From Maratus speciosus (lineage: Eukaryota > Arthropoda > Arachnida > Araneae > Salticidae), in NCBI GenBank assembly GCA_963932465.1, contig OZ010788.1, positions 202,370,559 through 202,434,558 on the forward strand: a stretch of 64,000 nt of DNA. The letters run 5' to 3'. Shown piece by piece: positions 1 to 11,110 of the stretch; the stretch's first letter is position 1, and every line of letters begins with the position of its first letter. The notes below the pieces were generated by a model. It made no database searches, had not been told where the DNA came from, and worked only from the letters and a program-made list of their open reading frames with translations. Both the position numbers and the translations under genes were made by a program.

Positions 1-948
1 TACTCAAAATGAAAGCGTATCTTTTTTTTTTTTTTTAAATCATTACATTCTTTATTTTGCATTTATATTTATATTTAACTTTCTACTTTATTTCATTGTT
101 GCAGATTCACAGCATATTTTAGCCATTGTGGTTTGGCTCAAAATTAACCCATTGATGTAATTTGTATAGAGCTGTAAGCATATATATTTTTCATGTACAA
201 TTGGAATATAATTAAATTAGTATTTTTCCGATATTCGAGCGCAATTCTCACACCAATAGGATTGTTGTGCTCTTCAACCAGCAGCCTTTTTTTTTTTTGG
301 TGTGTTTTTGTGTGTGTGTGTGTGTAATCAGAAACAATGCTTTCATGTTTTAGATTTATATTATTTCTTATTTTTTTCTAAACTAAATGAATCAAATATA
401 TATATTTAAAAAATATTTAATGTATATATTTTAAATTAAATGAGTAGATGATTTGCCTTTAAATGAAATAAATGCAATGCCATGCGATTGAAAGAATATT
501 TCGCGATTTGTCTTATACATTTGGCTAACGGAAAAACAGATTAAAATTAATTTACTGATTTATAATTAAGTTCTAAAAATATTAAAATGTTGTGCTGTTG
601 TCAGAAACACACTTGTATGCGTAATTTTTATAACTTTAGCCATCAGAAAGTGAGGGAAAAATCGATTACAAACTTTCACCTTTGCAAACATGAACCAAGT
701 TAAGTAAAAAAAAAAGTGTAAAAGGACGCCAGAAACAATATTAAACTAGACGTGTTTAAAATACTGATAAATCAAACAATAAAATATATGAAAGACTCAA
801 TAAAAATACGAAAAATTTTGTAATTCTATATAATTATTTTTTTAATTTATAAAATTGTAAAGTCCATATTATACCTATTTAGTTCACATTATATATCTAT
901 ATATAAAAAATATACATAAATTTAGTTTTTGTTAAAAAAGAAAATATA
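1..948. other. AT-rich stretch, no gene seen
   Basis: Very AT-rich sequence with homopolymer T runs, a short (TG)n tract near 310-325 and several in-frame stops in all frames. I see no coding signal, no terminal inverted repeat and no RNA gene. Confidence 0.6.
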
Positions 949-2242
949 GCACAGGGGAAAGGGGGCCACCTTTGAACATTTTTTAAAGAAATCCACATAT
1001 TTCTTACTTGAATTATATTTATTGAATTTTAAATATTTCGTGAGAGAAAAAATGTAATTCTGCATCATATGTAATAAAAAATTACAGTTTTGCAGATAAA
1101 TTAAATATGTTGTGAGGCTTTAAAAAGCTGAAAGTTTTCTGTTCAAACCTGCCCCATGTAGGGGTACCTTTGAACAAGCTAGGGGCACCTTCGAACAAAT
1201 AAACAAAATATGAAAATATTGACAGTTTTTAATAAAAACTGCATATCTTTCCAAAATATAAAATAATAAGAATAAAATTACCCAATTACATTTAACTGAA
1301 ATTACTATTTTTTTTATTATTTAACCAAATTTGTATCCATCAAAGCACATTGCTGAGACAGAACGGAGGATCCCTCCAATTATGCCTAATTGTGGCAACT
1401 TTTTTTTATTTAATATCCTTAAAATCCACTAAATTGATATCTGATGCCTCTAGAAAATATATCGTATTTTCTTTTTAACAAAGAAACCTGGCATTAAGCC
1501 ATTTAATCTGACCAACGTAATGAAGAGTTCTTTTTGCATGAAATTGAACTAAAATGAAATCATTTACATTCAAATTGTTATAGAAAATGGATAAAACCCT
1601 GTTTTATGAAATCTAGAAATAATGTTTACCATTGTAAATGAAGCAGTATAGTGTTTGTTAGATAAATCTGATAAATCATGAATTATTGTTATGTGTCCTG
1701 AATTTGCCTGTAGTTGAAGCCCTACACCAGTATAACTTTCATATTAAGTATAATAACACTTAATAAATCTCTTAATTTTTATATTTAAACAAATTTTTAA
1801 CAATAATAATATTTAGGTACATATCTATAACTCTTTACTTCATAGATTTAGTTGTTCAATGGTGCCCCATCGCATAGAGTTTAGCATTACAACTATTTAC
1901 TCAATTAGGTTTGAGAATTTGAATAAAACAAACCTTATAAGTTGAAGCTAACATCTTTATTTAGGTATTAAATAGTAAATTATAATTTTAGGGATACAAG
2001 ATTATCAACAAAAAACTTACAACTTTATTTTGTTAAGTTTAGATTCAAGAAAGCAAAATATACATACCTTGCTTAGACAGTAGTGTGCATGCAAAATGGT
2101 AAAGCTTTGTATTCTTGTTACATTGAAGCAGTAGTACTGTGCTGCCATATATATTTAAAAAATATAATTTATTTAAAGGAAAATATTTACAGTGTTCAAA
2201 GGTGCCCCCAGTTCAAAGGTACCCCTCTCTCCCCTACTGTGT
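949..2242. mobile_element. TA-flanked TIR element, non-autonomous, about 1.29 kb
   Basis: The left end (CACAGGGGAAAGGGGG, then CCACCTTTGAAC) and the right end (GTTCAAAGGTACCCC, then TCTCCCCTACTGTG) are imperfect inverted repeats of about 30 bases, with TA on both sides (947-948 and 2243-2244), as expected for Tc1/mariner-type insertion. The phrase 'gggg(t/c)accttTgaac' recurs inside in both orientations, near 1160-1200, 1855-1870 and 2190-2225. There is no long open frame and no transposase motif, so it would depend on an enzyme made elsewhere. The superfamily assignment rests on the TA duplication alone. Confidence 0.65.
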
Positions 2243-2689
2243 TAATTATTATTATTATTTTAAATTGAGGCATTATTCATAAAAATATTAATTTGAAGAC
2301 CACTACAATTCGAATTTCCAACATTCATATTCTTGGTGGTTTAAAAAATATATATTTACCTAAAAAAAAAAAAAAAGTTTCTATAGGTTTTGTAAAGTTA
2401 AATTTAAAAAAAGTATAAATCTGCTTAATAAAAACATAGAAAAGGTTTAAAAAAATTAAGCCTGAAGGTATTAAAAATGCATGCGTTTAATAAAATAATA
2501 AAATTATAACACCAACAACGAAACGATTATAATTTTCCTTTAAAAAATTAATAATTAATTCTACAGAAACAAATTCCTCAATCACTTTAAAAGTTTGATA
2601 TGTTAAGTTATAATTAATATATAAGAACTAATTTACAATGTGATAGGGCGTTGATAGATAGTAACAATTAAAGTAATGTCTTAAGAGGT

Positions 2690-3115
2690 AAATATATATA
2701 AAGCAGATATTATTTAACAACTAACTTACTAGTATGATGCTAAGAAAAAATGGAAACATAAAAAATATTTAAAGCGTTTTATATGCTGATGAAAGAGGTA
2801 AGCAAATGTTAGAAAAAGTTTAAAATGTACAGAGACACCAACTCACAATAACGATACCTTTATGAAAAAAATTAAATTAGTTGTAACATAACAACTTACT
2901 TGCATTATCTTTACAAAAAATGGACTGCAAAATTTAATTAAAGCACTTAATGAGCTATTAAGATAGATATACGAGTATCAGAATCAATTTACAAAGTATT
3001 GGGGGGTATTCACTGAGAACAACAACAACAATACAACTAATGCCTCCAAAGGATAACATATAATTTAGTTACTAATATAACCAACTTACTGACATTTTCT
3101 TCGGGGAAAATGGGG
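2690..3115 (-). repeat. Diverged tandem units sharing a splice-donor-like core
   Basis: Read on the minus strand, three segments about 165-195 bases apart (near 2730, 2900 and 3090) share the layout CCATTTT, then about 20 variable bases, then GTAAGT followed by T/G-rich sequence. The surroundings of the three copies are also loosely alike. It looks like an old tandem duplication of one unit. The unit at 3090 abuts the exon-like segment described separately; the other two have lost any coding appearance. Confidence 0.4.
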
Positions 3116-3233
3116 CAAGAAGTACTCCGGGGTCTTCTACTTTTGGGTCTACGTTCTCCTTAGAATCCACCACCATAGAGTGAGGATCCCGAGTTAGATC
3201 TGAAACACGACACTCTGGGCCCCTACCAACTTC
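3090..3233 (-). CDS. Candidate internal exon, 48 codons, function unknown
   Basis: On the minus strand a pyrimidine-containing tract ends in AATCTCAG (acceptor) directly before GAAGTTGGTAGG, and 144 bases later the reading ends AAAATGTCA followed by GTAAGT (donor). The 48 codons between are open and in phase 0 at both ends. The predicted residues are mixed and charged, starting EVGRGPECRV and containing DSKENVDPKVEDPG, unlike the Phe/Lys/Ile/Asn-rich translations typical of this AT-rich DNA. Base composition is distinctly GC-richer than the flanks. I do not recognise the protein. The ORF also extends a little beyond both splice sites. It could be a real gene's exon, a captured exon inside a repeat, or chance. 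No neighbouring exon was identified. Confidence 0.3.
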
Positions 3234-3245
3234 CTGAGATTGAAC

Positions 3246-3923
3246 CAGAAAAAGACCTTTCAAGTTCTATTCTGTGACGTGAGGTCCCTACTTTGAAGAA
3301 AGCCCCACCGGAGGAAATATTTCATTCAAAGCATCTTGACGTACCGTTATGTTAGGCACTAAGATAAGCCTACATTGTGCAACACATATTACCCATATTG
3401 TATCCGAATATAGCCCATACCAAACATTATATTTATAAGAAATGAGGAATATCTTTCGACGGAGGGAACCCTCGAAGAATCGAATATAAAATTTGAATGA
3501 TGAAAAACAGAGATATCAAATCAGAATATGTAATTACAAAATAATTTTCATCCACACACGTGTAAAATATTCAATACCAATCATATGCTGAACAATTAGA
3601 TTTTTTTAAAATTTATCAATAAAAAAATAATTATTTAAAAAAATCTTAAAAAATCTATTTTAAATAATTAAGTAAAAATACAACGTACAATTGCAATCAA
3701 AGGTTATAGTATTACATTTATAGAAGAATAAATAGCTCTGTATTTTGCATAAGATTATGCCTGATTCCTTTTCGAAGTAATAATAAAAAAATGCAGTCCG
3801 AAATTAATAAGAAGTAATTAATAATAATATTTCGCCGCAATTACTACAAAATAATTTAATAGTAATTTTCATTTAATTTTATGTACTCCTCTCTTTATGC
3901 AATTTTATTACTCGTACTAAATA
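3246..3923. other. No gene seen
   Basis: After a GC-richer shoulder to about 3345 (continuous with the exon candidate) the sequence returns to ordinary AT-rich DNA with no recognisable element ends. Confidence 0.5.
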
Positions 3924-4408
3924 AGGTCAGGTGGGGTAATTATGACAAGGGGGTAATTATGACCACCGTCATTTTGGAGAAAACTGTGTATGGTAAAATT
4001 TTGTTTCAAGCTTATATATTAACCTCATAATGTATATTTCATTTTAGATATTCTTTATTACTAATCTGAAGCCTTTTTGAGATCCGAATAGCAATTTGAA
4101 ACTAAGTCTATAAAATTTTTGATAAACGGATTTGTCACTTTGGAGTTCAAAGTAGTCACAATTACCCCAAACAAATGTCTATTGGCAAGTATAAAGAGAA
4201 GATATAGTGGTCATAATTTCCCCACTAGTGGTCTTAATTACTCCAAACTTATATGATTGCGAGTTTTTGGTGCGGTAATCATAACCATCATTTTAACTTT
4301 AAAAAATCAGCTATGAGAATTAAAACTTTTAAAAAGTGTTCTTAAAGGATCAAAGTTACTGCCTTATGTACTAAAAACACCACTTTTCCAAATAGAAATA
4401 AGCAAAAA

Positions 4409-4439
<31 letters not shown>

Positions 4440-4507
4440 AAATAAAAAAAAATAAAAATAACAATGTTGAAAATGTAAAAAGTGGTCATAATTACCCCTC
4501 CTGACTA
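3924..4507. mobile_element. TA-type MITE with GTCAGGTGGGGTAATTATGAC ends (about 0.58 kb)
   Basis: Left end GTCAGGTGGGGTAATTATGA and right end TCATAATTACCCCTCCTGAC are inverted copies. TA dinucleotides sit at or within two bases of both ends. The phrase GGTCATAATT(A/T)CCCC recurs internally in both orientations (near 3945, 4150, 4210, 4270). An (AAAT)n microsatellite lies at about 4405-4440. There is no coding capacity. The architecture parallels the elements at 949-2242 and 33545-35013: G-rich termini echoed several times inside. Confidence 0.7.
4405..4440. repeat. (AAAT)n microsatellite
   Basis: About nine uninterrupted AAAT units inside the MITE at 3924-4507. Confidence 0.9.
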
Positions 4508-5687
4508 TAAGTAACGTTATTTTCTTATCGAATATTTTTTTCATTTATAATAACAGTACAGCTGTGTTATTCTCCTCCCTGTTTAAAATATGAAAACTGT
4601 AAAACAACAGGAGTTTTCAATTTTAAAATAAACGCAGACGGTGTCTGGGTTACTGAAAAAATCCGATAAATAAATCACTCAAATTAAATAAACTGAAAGA
4701 AACAAACTACATAATTTTAGATACAAGAGCTGACATAAACGACAGACGTCAATGTGTTTTTCTTATTTAATGCTATTCTCAATTCCAAACTCACTTGCTT
4801 TTCTGATATATTCAAGAAGTTTTTTCATTCACACAAGTGTAAAATTTGCAGTCGTTCAAAGCATTTTACGCTTTTTGATTAAAGTAACAAATATTTAGAA
4901 AATTACACCAAATTTTCCGTTTTGAACCAATTTTTGGGTTGCGGCATTGTCGGAAAGATGATCATTGGAGGGCATTTGGCTATTTGACTGTAATTCAAGA
5001 TGTATAAAATGTATAGTATAATTAAAAAAAACTACATGATTTGTATGCACATGCATGCATTAAGGAACCTCATCAAGCCCATATCAAAATCCACTCTCCA
5101 ATGTTAAAACAATGGGGGTTCACCATTCGTCAGGACTCGAGGCGGTCACTTTTAGAAGAGACCAGATCAAAATTTTGATACCAACTTTTTCCATATGAAC
5201 ATATTTGTCTTAGATTTATTTTGCAAATGTAGTAGAAACCCACTTCGTGATGAGATTTTTCTTGTAATTGTTGCAGTAATCTACAGCGAAAAGAATAATA
5301 ATAAAAAAAAATTAGTGGTGACCAAAAAAGAGACCGTTCTGAAGCCTGGTCATTCGTATTTTATTAAGTTTCTTATCAGAAAATTATTTTTTTCCTGCAT
5401 ATTTTTTTTAACCTTTTCAAGTTCGTTCCACCCCTACTATTTAATTTTAATTCTGAACTGTCAAATGGCACACAGAATTTTTTAATAAAATTTTGATTTA
5501 TAATGAACGTGGGAAAAAAATATATTAAAAATTTATTTTCAACTCAATTCGTTCGCAAATTCTGGTGACATTCAATCATTTCAACATTTTGGCAACAGAA
5601 TTTGCTTTACTCCTGAAAGGGTTAAAAGAGATTTCTTTGTTGATTAATTGACAAAATGTTTCCCAAATTTATACATAAATTTATATT
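4508..5687. other. No gene seen; AT-rich, open frames are noise
   Basis: The longest open frame here (5195-5485, 96 codons) is rich in Phe, Ile, Lys and Ser encoded by A/T runs, with no motif, and I do not accept it as a gene. No repeat ends found. Confidence 0.5.
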
Positions 5688-5895
5688 TTAACCCCTTCGG
5701 GATGGAAGCCTTTTACGAAATTTTTAATATTTTGTCACCGTTTTTTAAAAACAGAAATTTGTATCTTCTTGAATCGAGAAAATGCGCTAATTAAATAAGG
5801 CAAATTTTACAGTAAAATTTTACTGGTGAGGAAAAACAAGGATTCTGAGCGCTTCATGCGGCGCGTATACGTGTCACTCGTCCCCAAGGGGTTAA
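5688..5895. mobile_element. piggyBac-type MITE, TTAA-bounded, 208 bp
   Basis: Begins TTAACCCCTTCGGGA and ends TCCCCAAGGGGTTAA, so both ends carry TTAA (the piggyBac target) followed by inverted CCCCTT. The interior has no coding capacity. A close relative of the same length is at 60804-61011, sharing the internal phrases CTTTTACGAAATTTTTAAT-like and GAATCGRGAAAATGC. Confidence 0.75.
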
Positions 5896-5964
5896 GCGAT
5901 CAATTCTCAGCGAAACTACGAGATGTACATAAAATTAATTAATTATTTTTATTTTGTCATGATA

Positions 5965-6786
5965 AATTTGAAAACGAGAACGAAAAATCATGCGTCCAGC
6001 ATAAGATTGTGAAACACTTTCTAAAACATTCAGAATATTGTAACCAAACTTCACAGTTTCTTAAGGTGAAAAATCAAGTCTAAATAAAGAACTTTGATAA
6101 CGCATGACGCATTTGAAATGTCATCATCAATAGTCGGAAAAACATCCATTTTTTTTGTGCAGCCTGTATATAATCTATAGGTTTGTATGTAGATACTAAA
6201 TAGTGTACTAAAAGTTAGTTCAGTTAAACGCACAGTTAAAAACTGCCATTCAGCAATTTCCGCTAATAAACAGAAATATACTTGGGGGCATTTGTGCAGC
6301 CCTGTATATGATCTTCAGAATTTACATACACCATGCAATATGAAAAAAAAAAAACTGTTCAATTTAAAAACGCGTACTACAACTAAAAATCACTTTTAGC
6401 AATTATTCTTTATATGCAGTATCTGTAGCGAAATTCTTTTGTGTGTCCCTGTAAATGAATGATAAATTCTATGCACACTCTATTCTACAGTAAGTGCCTT
6501 GCAGTACACTTCAGTGACATAAATTTCAGTATGTGTAAAAGAGTATAATATTAAAATACACTGAAGACGCTTTTTACCCTAAAGAAAGTAATGTAACGGA
6601 ATTCTTTTGAGTGTCCCTGTAAACGAATCGTAAATGCTACCCACTTCATTTTCAATACGGAATATGCAATAGAATATGCCCCAATAACATATATCAATTG
6701 CATGGTAATCGGACATCATTTACTCGAGTTAGAGCACGCTCAGATAGATCAACCCAATTCATAAACACTCTTCAAGTGTAAAAAAA
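5965..6786 (+). repeat. Dispersed repeat family R, copy A (about 820 bp)
   Basis: Starts near AAAAATCATGCGTCCAGC, passes through several 'gcCCTGTATATgATCT' and 'TTTTGTGTGTCCCTGTAAATG' phrases, and ends near CATAAACACTCTTCAAGTGT. The same order of phrases recurs at 7645-8462, in reverse at about 21766-22733, as a right-hand fragment at 45606-45807, and split by an insertion at 52005-52241/57072 onwards. No coding capacity. The family's class is unknown to me. Confidence 0.7.
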
Positions 6787-7644
6787 AAACAAATATATTC
6801 CAAGCCCTAGATTTAGCATTGGGGAGTTGAATTTGATCGAGTAAAAAAAAACCGGAAACTTACAAGCATATAGAAATAAAATTGAGGTTATAAATGTTTC
6901 AGAAAGATTAATTTCGTTGAAAAAAGAAAATAAAAATTTGAGTAAACCTTAATTTCAATTGCATTTCTGAAATGTGAAAGGGGAAAAACAACCAACAGAG
7001 AAATTCGAAGTATGACGCAGTTGCAAAGCGCAAAAATACCTTCTCTGCGCGGTGACTGTTTTTACTGCAAAACCAGATTTACAGGCAGAGTTTAATAATG
7101 GTAATAATGAACGCTCTTTAAGCAATCCGCTTGTGGCGTTGGCGACTTTCAATGTTAAACTGTTTGCTTATTATGCTAGTTTTTAAATGCATTAATGCTA
7201 CAAAGAAAACCCATGTGTTAGAAATGATGTTTTTTTTTTCTTTTAATGGTAATTTATTTGAATGTTTTGATATGGCAATAAGGAAAAGCGTACAGAATAA
7301 CAGTACTCGTATTGTCATCATGTCGTCAATGTTGAAGTTACAAGAAGCAAAATTACTAGACGACTATTTTAAAGAGATTTTTGCTCGGAAATTTGTAAAT
7401 TTTTTATACTAATTTGGCTAATTTCTGTAGCATACATTTATGATATAAGACTTAAATTCTTTGCTTTCACAAATCATTTGGTTAAACATTCCTTTAAATA
7501 TGTTAGGATGCAATAAATGCTGCCTACTTAAAGCTAATTTTTTTGTTCAGAAATAATGCACAAGATGTTAAAGCTTTTATTAGATAATGTCTTGCAGCTG
7601 TGTTTAATTCACTTTCACGATAATCAGTCAATAATATAGTTAAA
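6787..7644. other. No gene seen
   Basis: AT-rich spacer between two copies of family R. Open frames around 7118-7412 overlap on both strands and show no motif. Confidence 0.5.
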
Positions 7645-8462
7645 CAAGAAAGAAAAAATCATGCGTTAAGCATAGATTATGAAATACTTTCCAACACATT
7701 CAGAATAATGAAACAAAATTGCACCGTTTAATGAATTAAAATATTATGTATAATTCAACCATATGGAAACGCATAAAACATTTGAAAATCCAATTTCAGA
7801 TGTTCCCATCTACAATCGGAAGATTATCCGAATTATCTGAGCAGCCCTGTATATGATATATAGATTTTAGTTCAGTTAAGAAATGCGTATACCTCAGTAG
7901 AAAATTCCCCTTCAGTAATTTTTGCTAATAAGGAGAATGGTACGTGAATTCTTTTGTGAAGCCCTGTATATGAGGTGTAGCATTTATATCAAAGAGTAAC
8001 ATGCAAAAATGAGTTACATTTAAAAGCGCATACCGAATTTTAAAACGCACTTCCAGCAATTATTACTCAAAGACAATACTGTAACCGATTTCTTTTGTGT
8101 GTCCCTGTAAATGAACGATAAATGCTATGAATGCCCTTCTCTATAGTAATAATCTTGTAATGAAATTTGGTGATTTATATCAGTTTCTATACATTTGAAA
8201 TAGCGTAATCTCATTAAAATACTCTGCAAACGATTTTTACCCATATACCATAATGTAAAGGAATACTTTTGAGTGCCCCTGTAAATGAACTATTAATCCC
8301 ACATACTTCATATACAATACCAAACATGCTTTGGTGGCCCTAAATAATGTGTAACAATTGCATGAAAATCCCAATATATTTACGGGTGTTAGAGCGTGGA
8401 CAGACGGGCAGACAAACCGAATGCATAAACACTTTTCAACTTTGTTTGAAAGTGTTAAAAAT
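7645..8462 (+). repeat. Dispersed repeat family R, copy B
   Basis: Colinear with copy A at 5965-6786: AAAAATCATGCG start, TATGAAATACTTTCCAACAC, two GCCCTGTATATGA phrases, TTTTGTGTGTCCCTGTAAATG, and the end phrase TTAGAGCGTGGACAGACGGG leading to TTTGAAAGTGTTAAAAA. The two copies lie in direct orientation about 1.7 kb apart, and their divergence shows they are old. Confidence 0.7.
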
Positions 8463-9115
8463 GGATAGCGATACATATCCTTTTCAGTGCTGCGGTATTC
8501 ATATGTGTACTTTTATTTTTTCATAATAAAAGATAAAACATTAACATTTAAAATTGGTGTGACACAATACAGGCAAAAGAACGCTATGCTATTAAGAAGT
8601 TTTTTTTAAACTTTAAAATTAAACAGTTTATTTAATTTAATTAATTTATTTTATTTTATTTTTGAAATTTTGAGTTTACTTTCATATAGGCTGAATATTT
8701 TCCCTTTAAAAAGATACCAATAAATGACAGCACGTATATGCTCATTCCCTTATTAAATAAACCTGTTTTCATGTGACTTTGTAAAATGAGAATCTGTGGC
8801 CAAAAAAGTGAGTAGCTTTCGTAATAATTCATATTATAAATATTATTTCATATTAATTAATATTAATATAAACTAATGTTTTACTTAGTTTATAGCAGAA
8901 AGAAGAAAGAAAGAAGAGAAAGAAGGTATGTAAGATTATTGACTTCTTTTAAAGCTTTTACATTTCTTATTGTGTAAAACTAGGTTATTGATGACTGAAT
9001 TGATATTTTAGGGAGCTAACGATTTTAGATCCACATATGTGAACCAAAATTATTAGCCCCCTATAATAAAAATTTCAGAAAGTTTTTTTTTCTCTGATCT
9101 ATAGCGTTATGATAA

Positions 9116-9358
9116 GCATGCACAAAGCAATTTTTCTGGTATGGTCATGTTAAAAGAATGAGTGATGAAAGACTACCCAAAATCACATTTAATTATAAAA
9201 CAAATAAAAACAGGAAACGAGGAAGACCACGAAGGAACTGGATGGACGATATTGTAAAGGCAATGAGGGATAGAGGTCTGGAGGAGGAATGGACCCTTTA
9301 CCGGAAAATGGAAAAAGACTATTGCAGATTCTTCGGATGGCGGCATCTGATGCCATAA
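9116..9358 (+). pseudogene. Non-LTR retrotransposon reverse transcriptase, C-terminal fragment
   Basis: The open frame reads ...QFFWYGHVKRMSDERLPK, then a KRGRPRRNWMDDI-type basic stretch, and ends with TAA at 9356-9358. The combination 'GHVKRM...RLPK...RGRPRxxW' is the well-known carboxy-terminal tail of endonuclease/reverse-transcriptase proteins of non-LTR elements in animal genomes. Two in-frame stops lie just upstream (to 9115), so only about 80 residues survive, consistent with 5' truncation during target-primed reverse transcription. The following GCATCTGATGCCATAAACC and TATATATATAATGAATGA would be the element's short 3' untranslated end. The ATG at 9158 is internal, not a start. Confidence 0.75.
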
Positions 9359-10539
9359 ACCGAGTTTATATATATAATGAATGAGTATTTACAGTATTAT
9401 TCTAACTTTGGGTCTGAAGCAGTTAAAAAGGATTTATAAGATATCTGCTGCTTCGTCTTTTTCACAGTTTACTTTTCCTTTTGACTATATCACCTATATA
9501 CAGTGCAAGACTGCCGAATGTGAAACGCCAGCGTTATTTATGTTACCTTTTTTTTTTTTTTTTTTTCTTTCTTTCGTGAGTATCATCATATTTTTCAATT
9601 GTGAACTTTTATCGGCAATGCCCGTGAACTATCTTGGCAGAGAAACAAAACTGATTTTCAATACCACTTTGGTACTTTTTCTATTTAATAAAAAGCAGAG
9701 ATTCTGCACATTCGACATCGTATTTGTAGTAATGAAGACGGTGTCAGATATTCATTATAGGTCCTTAAAGATACCCTTGCTAAGCTTGGGCTATAAATCT
9801 CAGTTGTGAGAACACTGAGAGTTTTTCTTAGTTTTGCATATTTATCCTTCCTTCATTCATGCTACTGAAGATATTACTTTACGAAAACAATTGTTTACTG
9901 TTACTTCAGATGACGACGAATAGAAAAATAATTTTTAAAATAACAAAAGATTAATTTTCAAATAAACTTTCTTTTCCAAACAAATAGTTTCTGTTGTTTA
10001 TATCTATTCGATGAAGTTAAAACGGAAATTTTGTGGCGTGTAGAAGCGAAAATATATGCAAAGCGACAGTAACAGCGCAGGTCACGAACGATATCTAATA
10101 GTGTTATACTTGTGTGCTTAGCATTAACGATGGGCGTGTTTTTGTTTTATAATTAAAGATATGATATAATATTTCCTGGACAGCAGGCAATTTATGATGA
10201 CACGACGGCAAATATGATGGCAAAACATTACAGTAAACCAAAGTTTTCAACGGGCTAAATTTTAAACGCTGAAACAGAACTGCCTAAAATAATTGACCTT
10301 ATGTCAACAGTTTCGTTTTCCTTATCAACACATTTCATTGAAAATTCTAATGGTCATTTTAGAGTTTAGGGAAAAAAAAAAAAAACTTGTTTTCTGCATT
10401 CAAGACGACAGTTTTAAAATAAATATTAACAAAATAAATGTTTCTTGCCAATAAATTTTGAAAGCGCGTTATGGAATTTAATATGATAACTGCATAACAT
10501 GATATATGACATAATAAAAGTCTTATTAGTTCGTCTATT
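9359..10539. other. No gene seen
   Basis: Contains a 142-codon open frame (9381-9809) whose middle is a T-run coding for a block of Phe. It has no motif and I do not accept it. Otherwise AT-rich unique-looking sequence. Confidence 0.5.
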
Positions 10540-10716
10540 TTATGAAGGGAATGAACTCAGACACAAGTTACACGTTTGTTAAACTTTATTCAACAGGTGC
10601 TACAGAAGTAGCTACATAATAGAAAACTTTTACACTTTTTTATACCAAACCCTTTATGCCTGCACCCAAAAAAACCTCCTTCACCCCTTTTCCGTAAACG
10701 TACCCCGTTCGTAACA
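10540..10716 (-). mobile_element. LTR-like segment (possible solo LTR)
   Basis: Read on the minus strand it starts TGTTACGAACGGGGTACG, has a TATA-box-like GGTATAAAAAAGTG at about 10635-10646, and AATAAA at 10585-10590 followed by T/G-rich sequence, which is the usual order of U3, R and U5 in a retrotransposon LTR. The right boundary is uncertain and I could not find a target duplication or a second copy in the window. It could instead be a short transcript 3' end. Confidence 0.35.
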
Positions 10717-10719
10717 GGT

Positions 10720-11110
10720 GCCAATGTATCGAATCGCTCGGTTTTTTGTAGCGAAGTTGCATAACCACCCCTTTTTTTTGTTACTACGTAACCCTTTTAT
10801 CCCCCCATAGCCGCTGATAGTAGGCCAAGGTTAGGGCCCTTTTCCGAATACATACCGATAGAGATCGCACAGCACAGACTCGGGAAGAAAGGGGAAAGCG
10901 AAAGAAAGGGAAAAAAAGTGTGTCTGCTTGTCTGTCTGCACGCAATGATCCATCATACTTTGTTGTGCCTTTTTTATGCTTTCTTTCCTTTTACGAAAAC
11001 GTGGCTGCCTGCCTTTTTCGCTCCCTTATCGTTCGTGCACGCGCCGCTTTACGGATTTTTTCTTCGATGTCAAAAGCACATAGCGAAAGATGGCATCGAG
11101 AACTAGCGCC
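10720..11110. other. GC-richer unique patch with purine tract and a GCGCCATCTGG motif
   Basis: Contains GGGAAGAAAGGGGAAAGCG-type purine tract (10881-10917), CpG-containing sequence up to 11060 and TAGCGCCATCTGGTAAAG near 11104-11121, which resembles an insulator (CTCF-type) core. Two overlapping open frames here are not convincing. It may be a regulatory patch; nothing more can be said from sequence alone. Confidence 0.3.

Noticed and set aside
5195..5485. 96-codon open frame
   Set aside because: Phe/Ile/Lys/Ser-rich translation of AT-rich DNA with no motif.
9381..9809. 142-codon open frame
   Set aside because: Built around a T homopolymer giving a Phe block; no domain, no splice context, composition typical of AT-rich noise.
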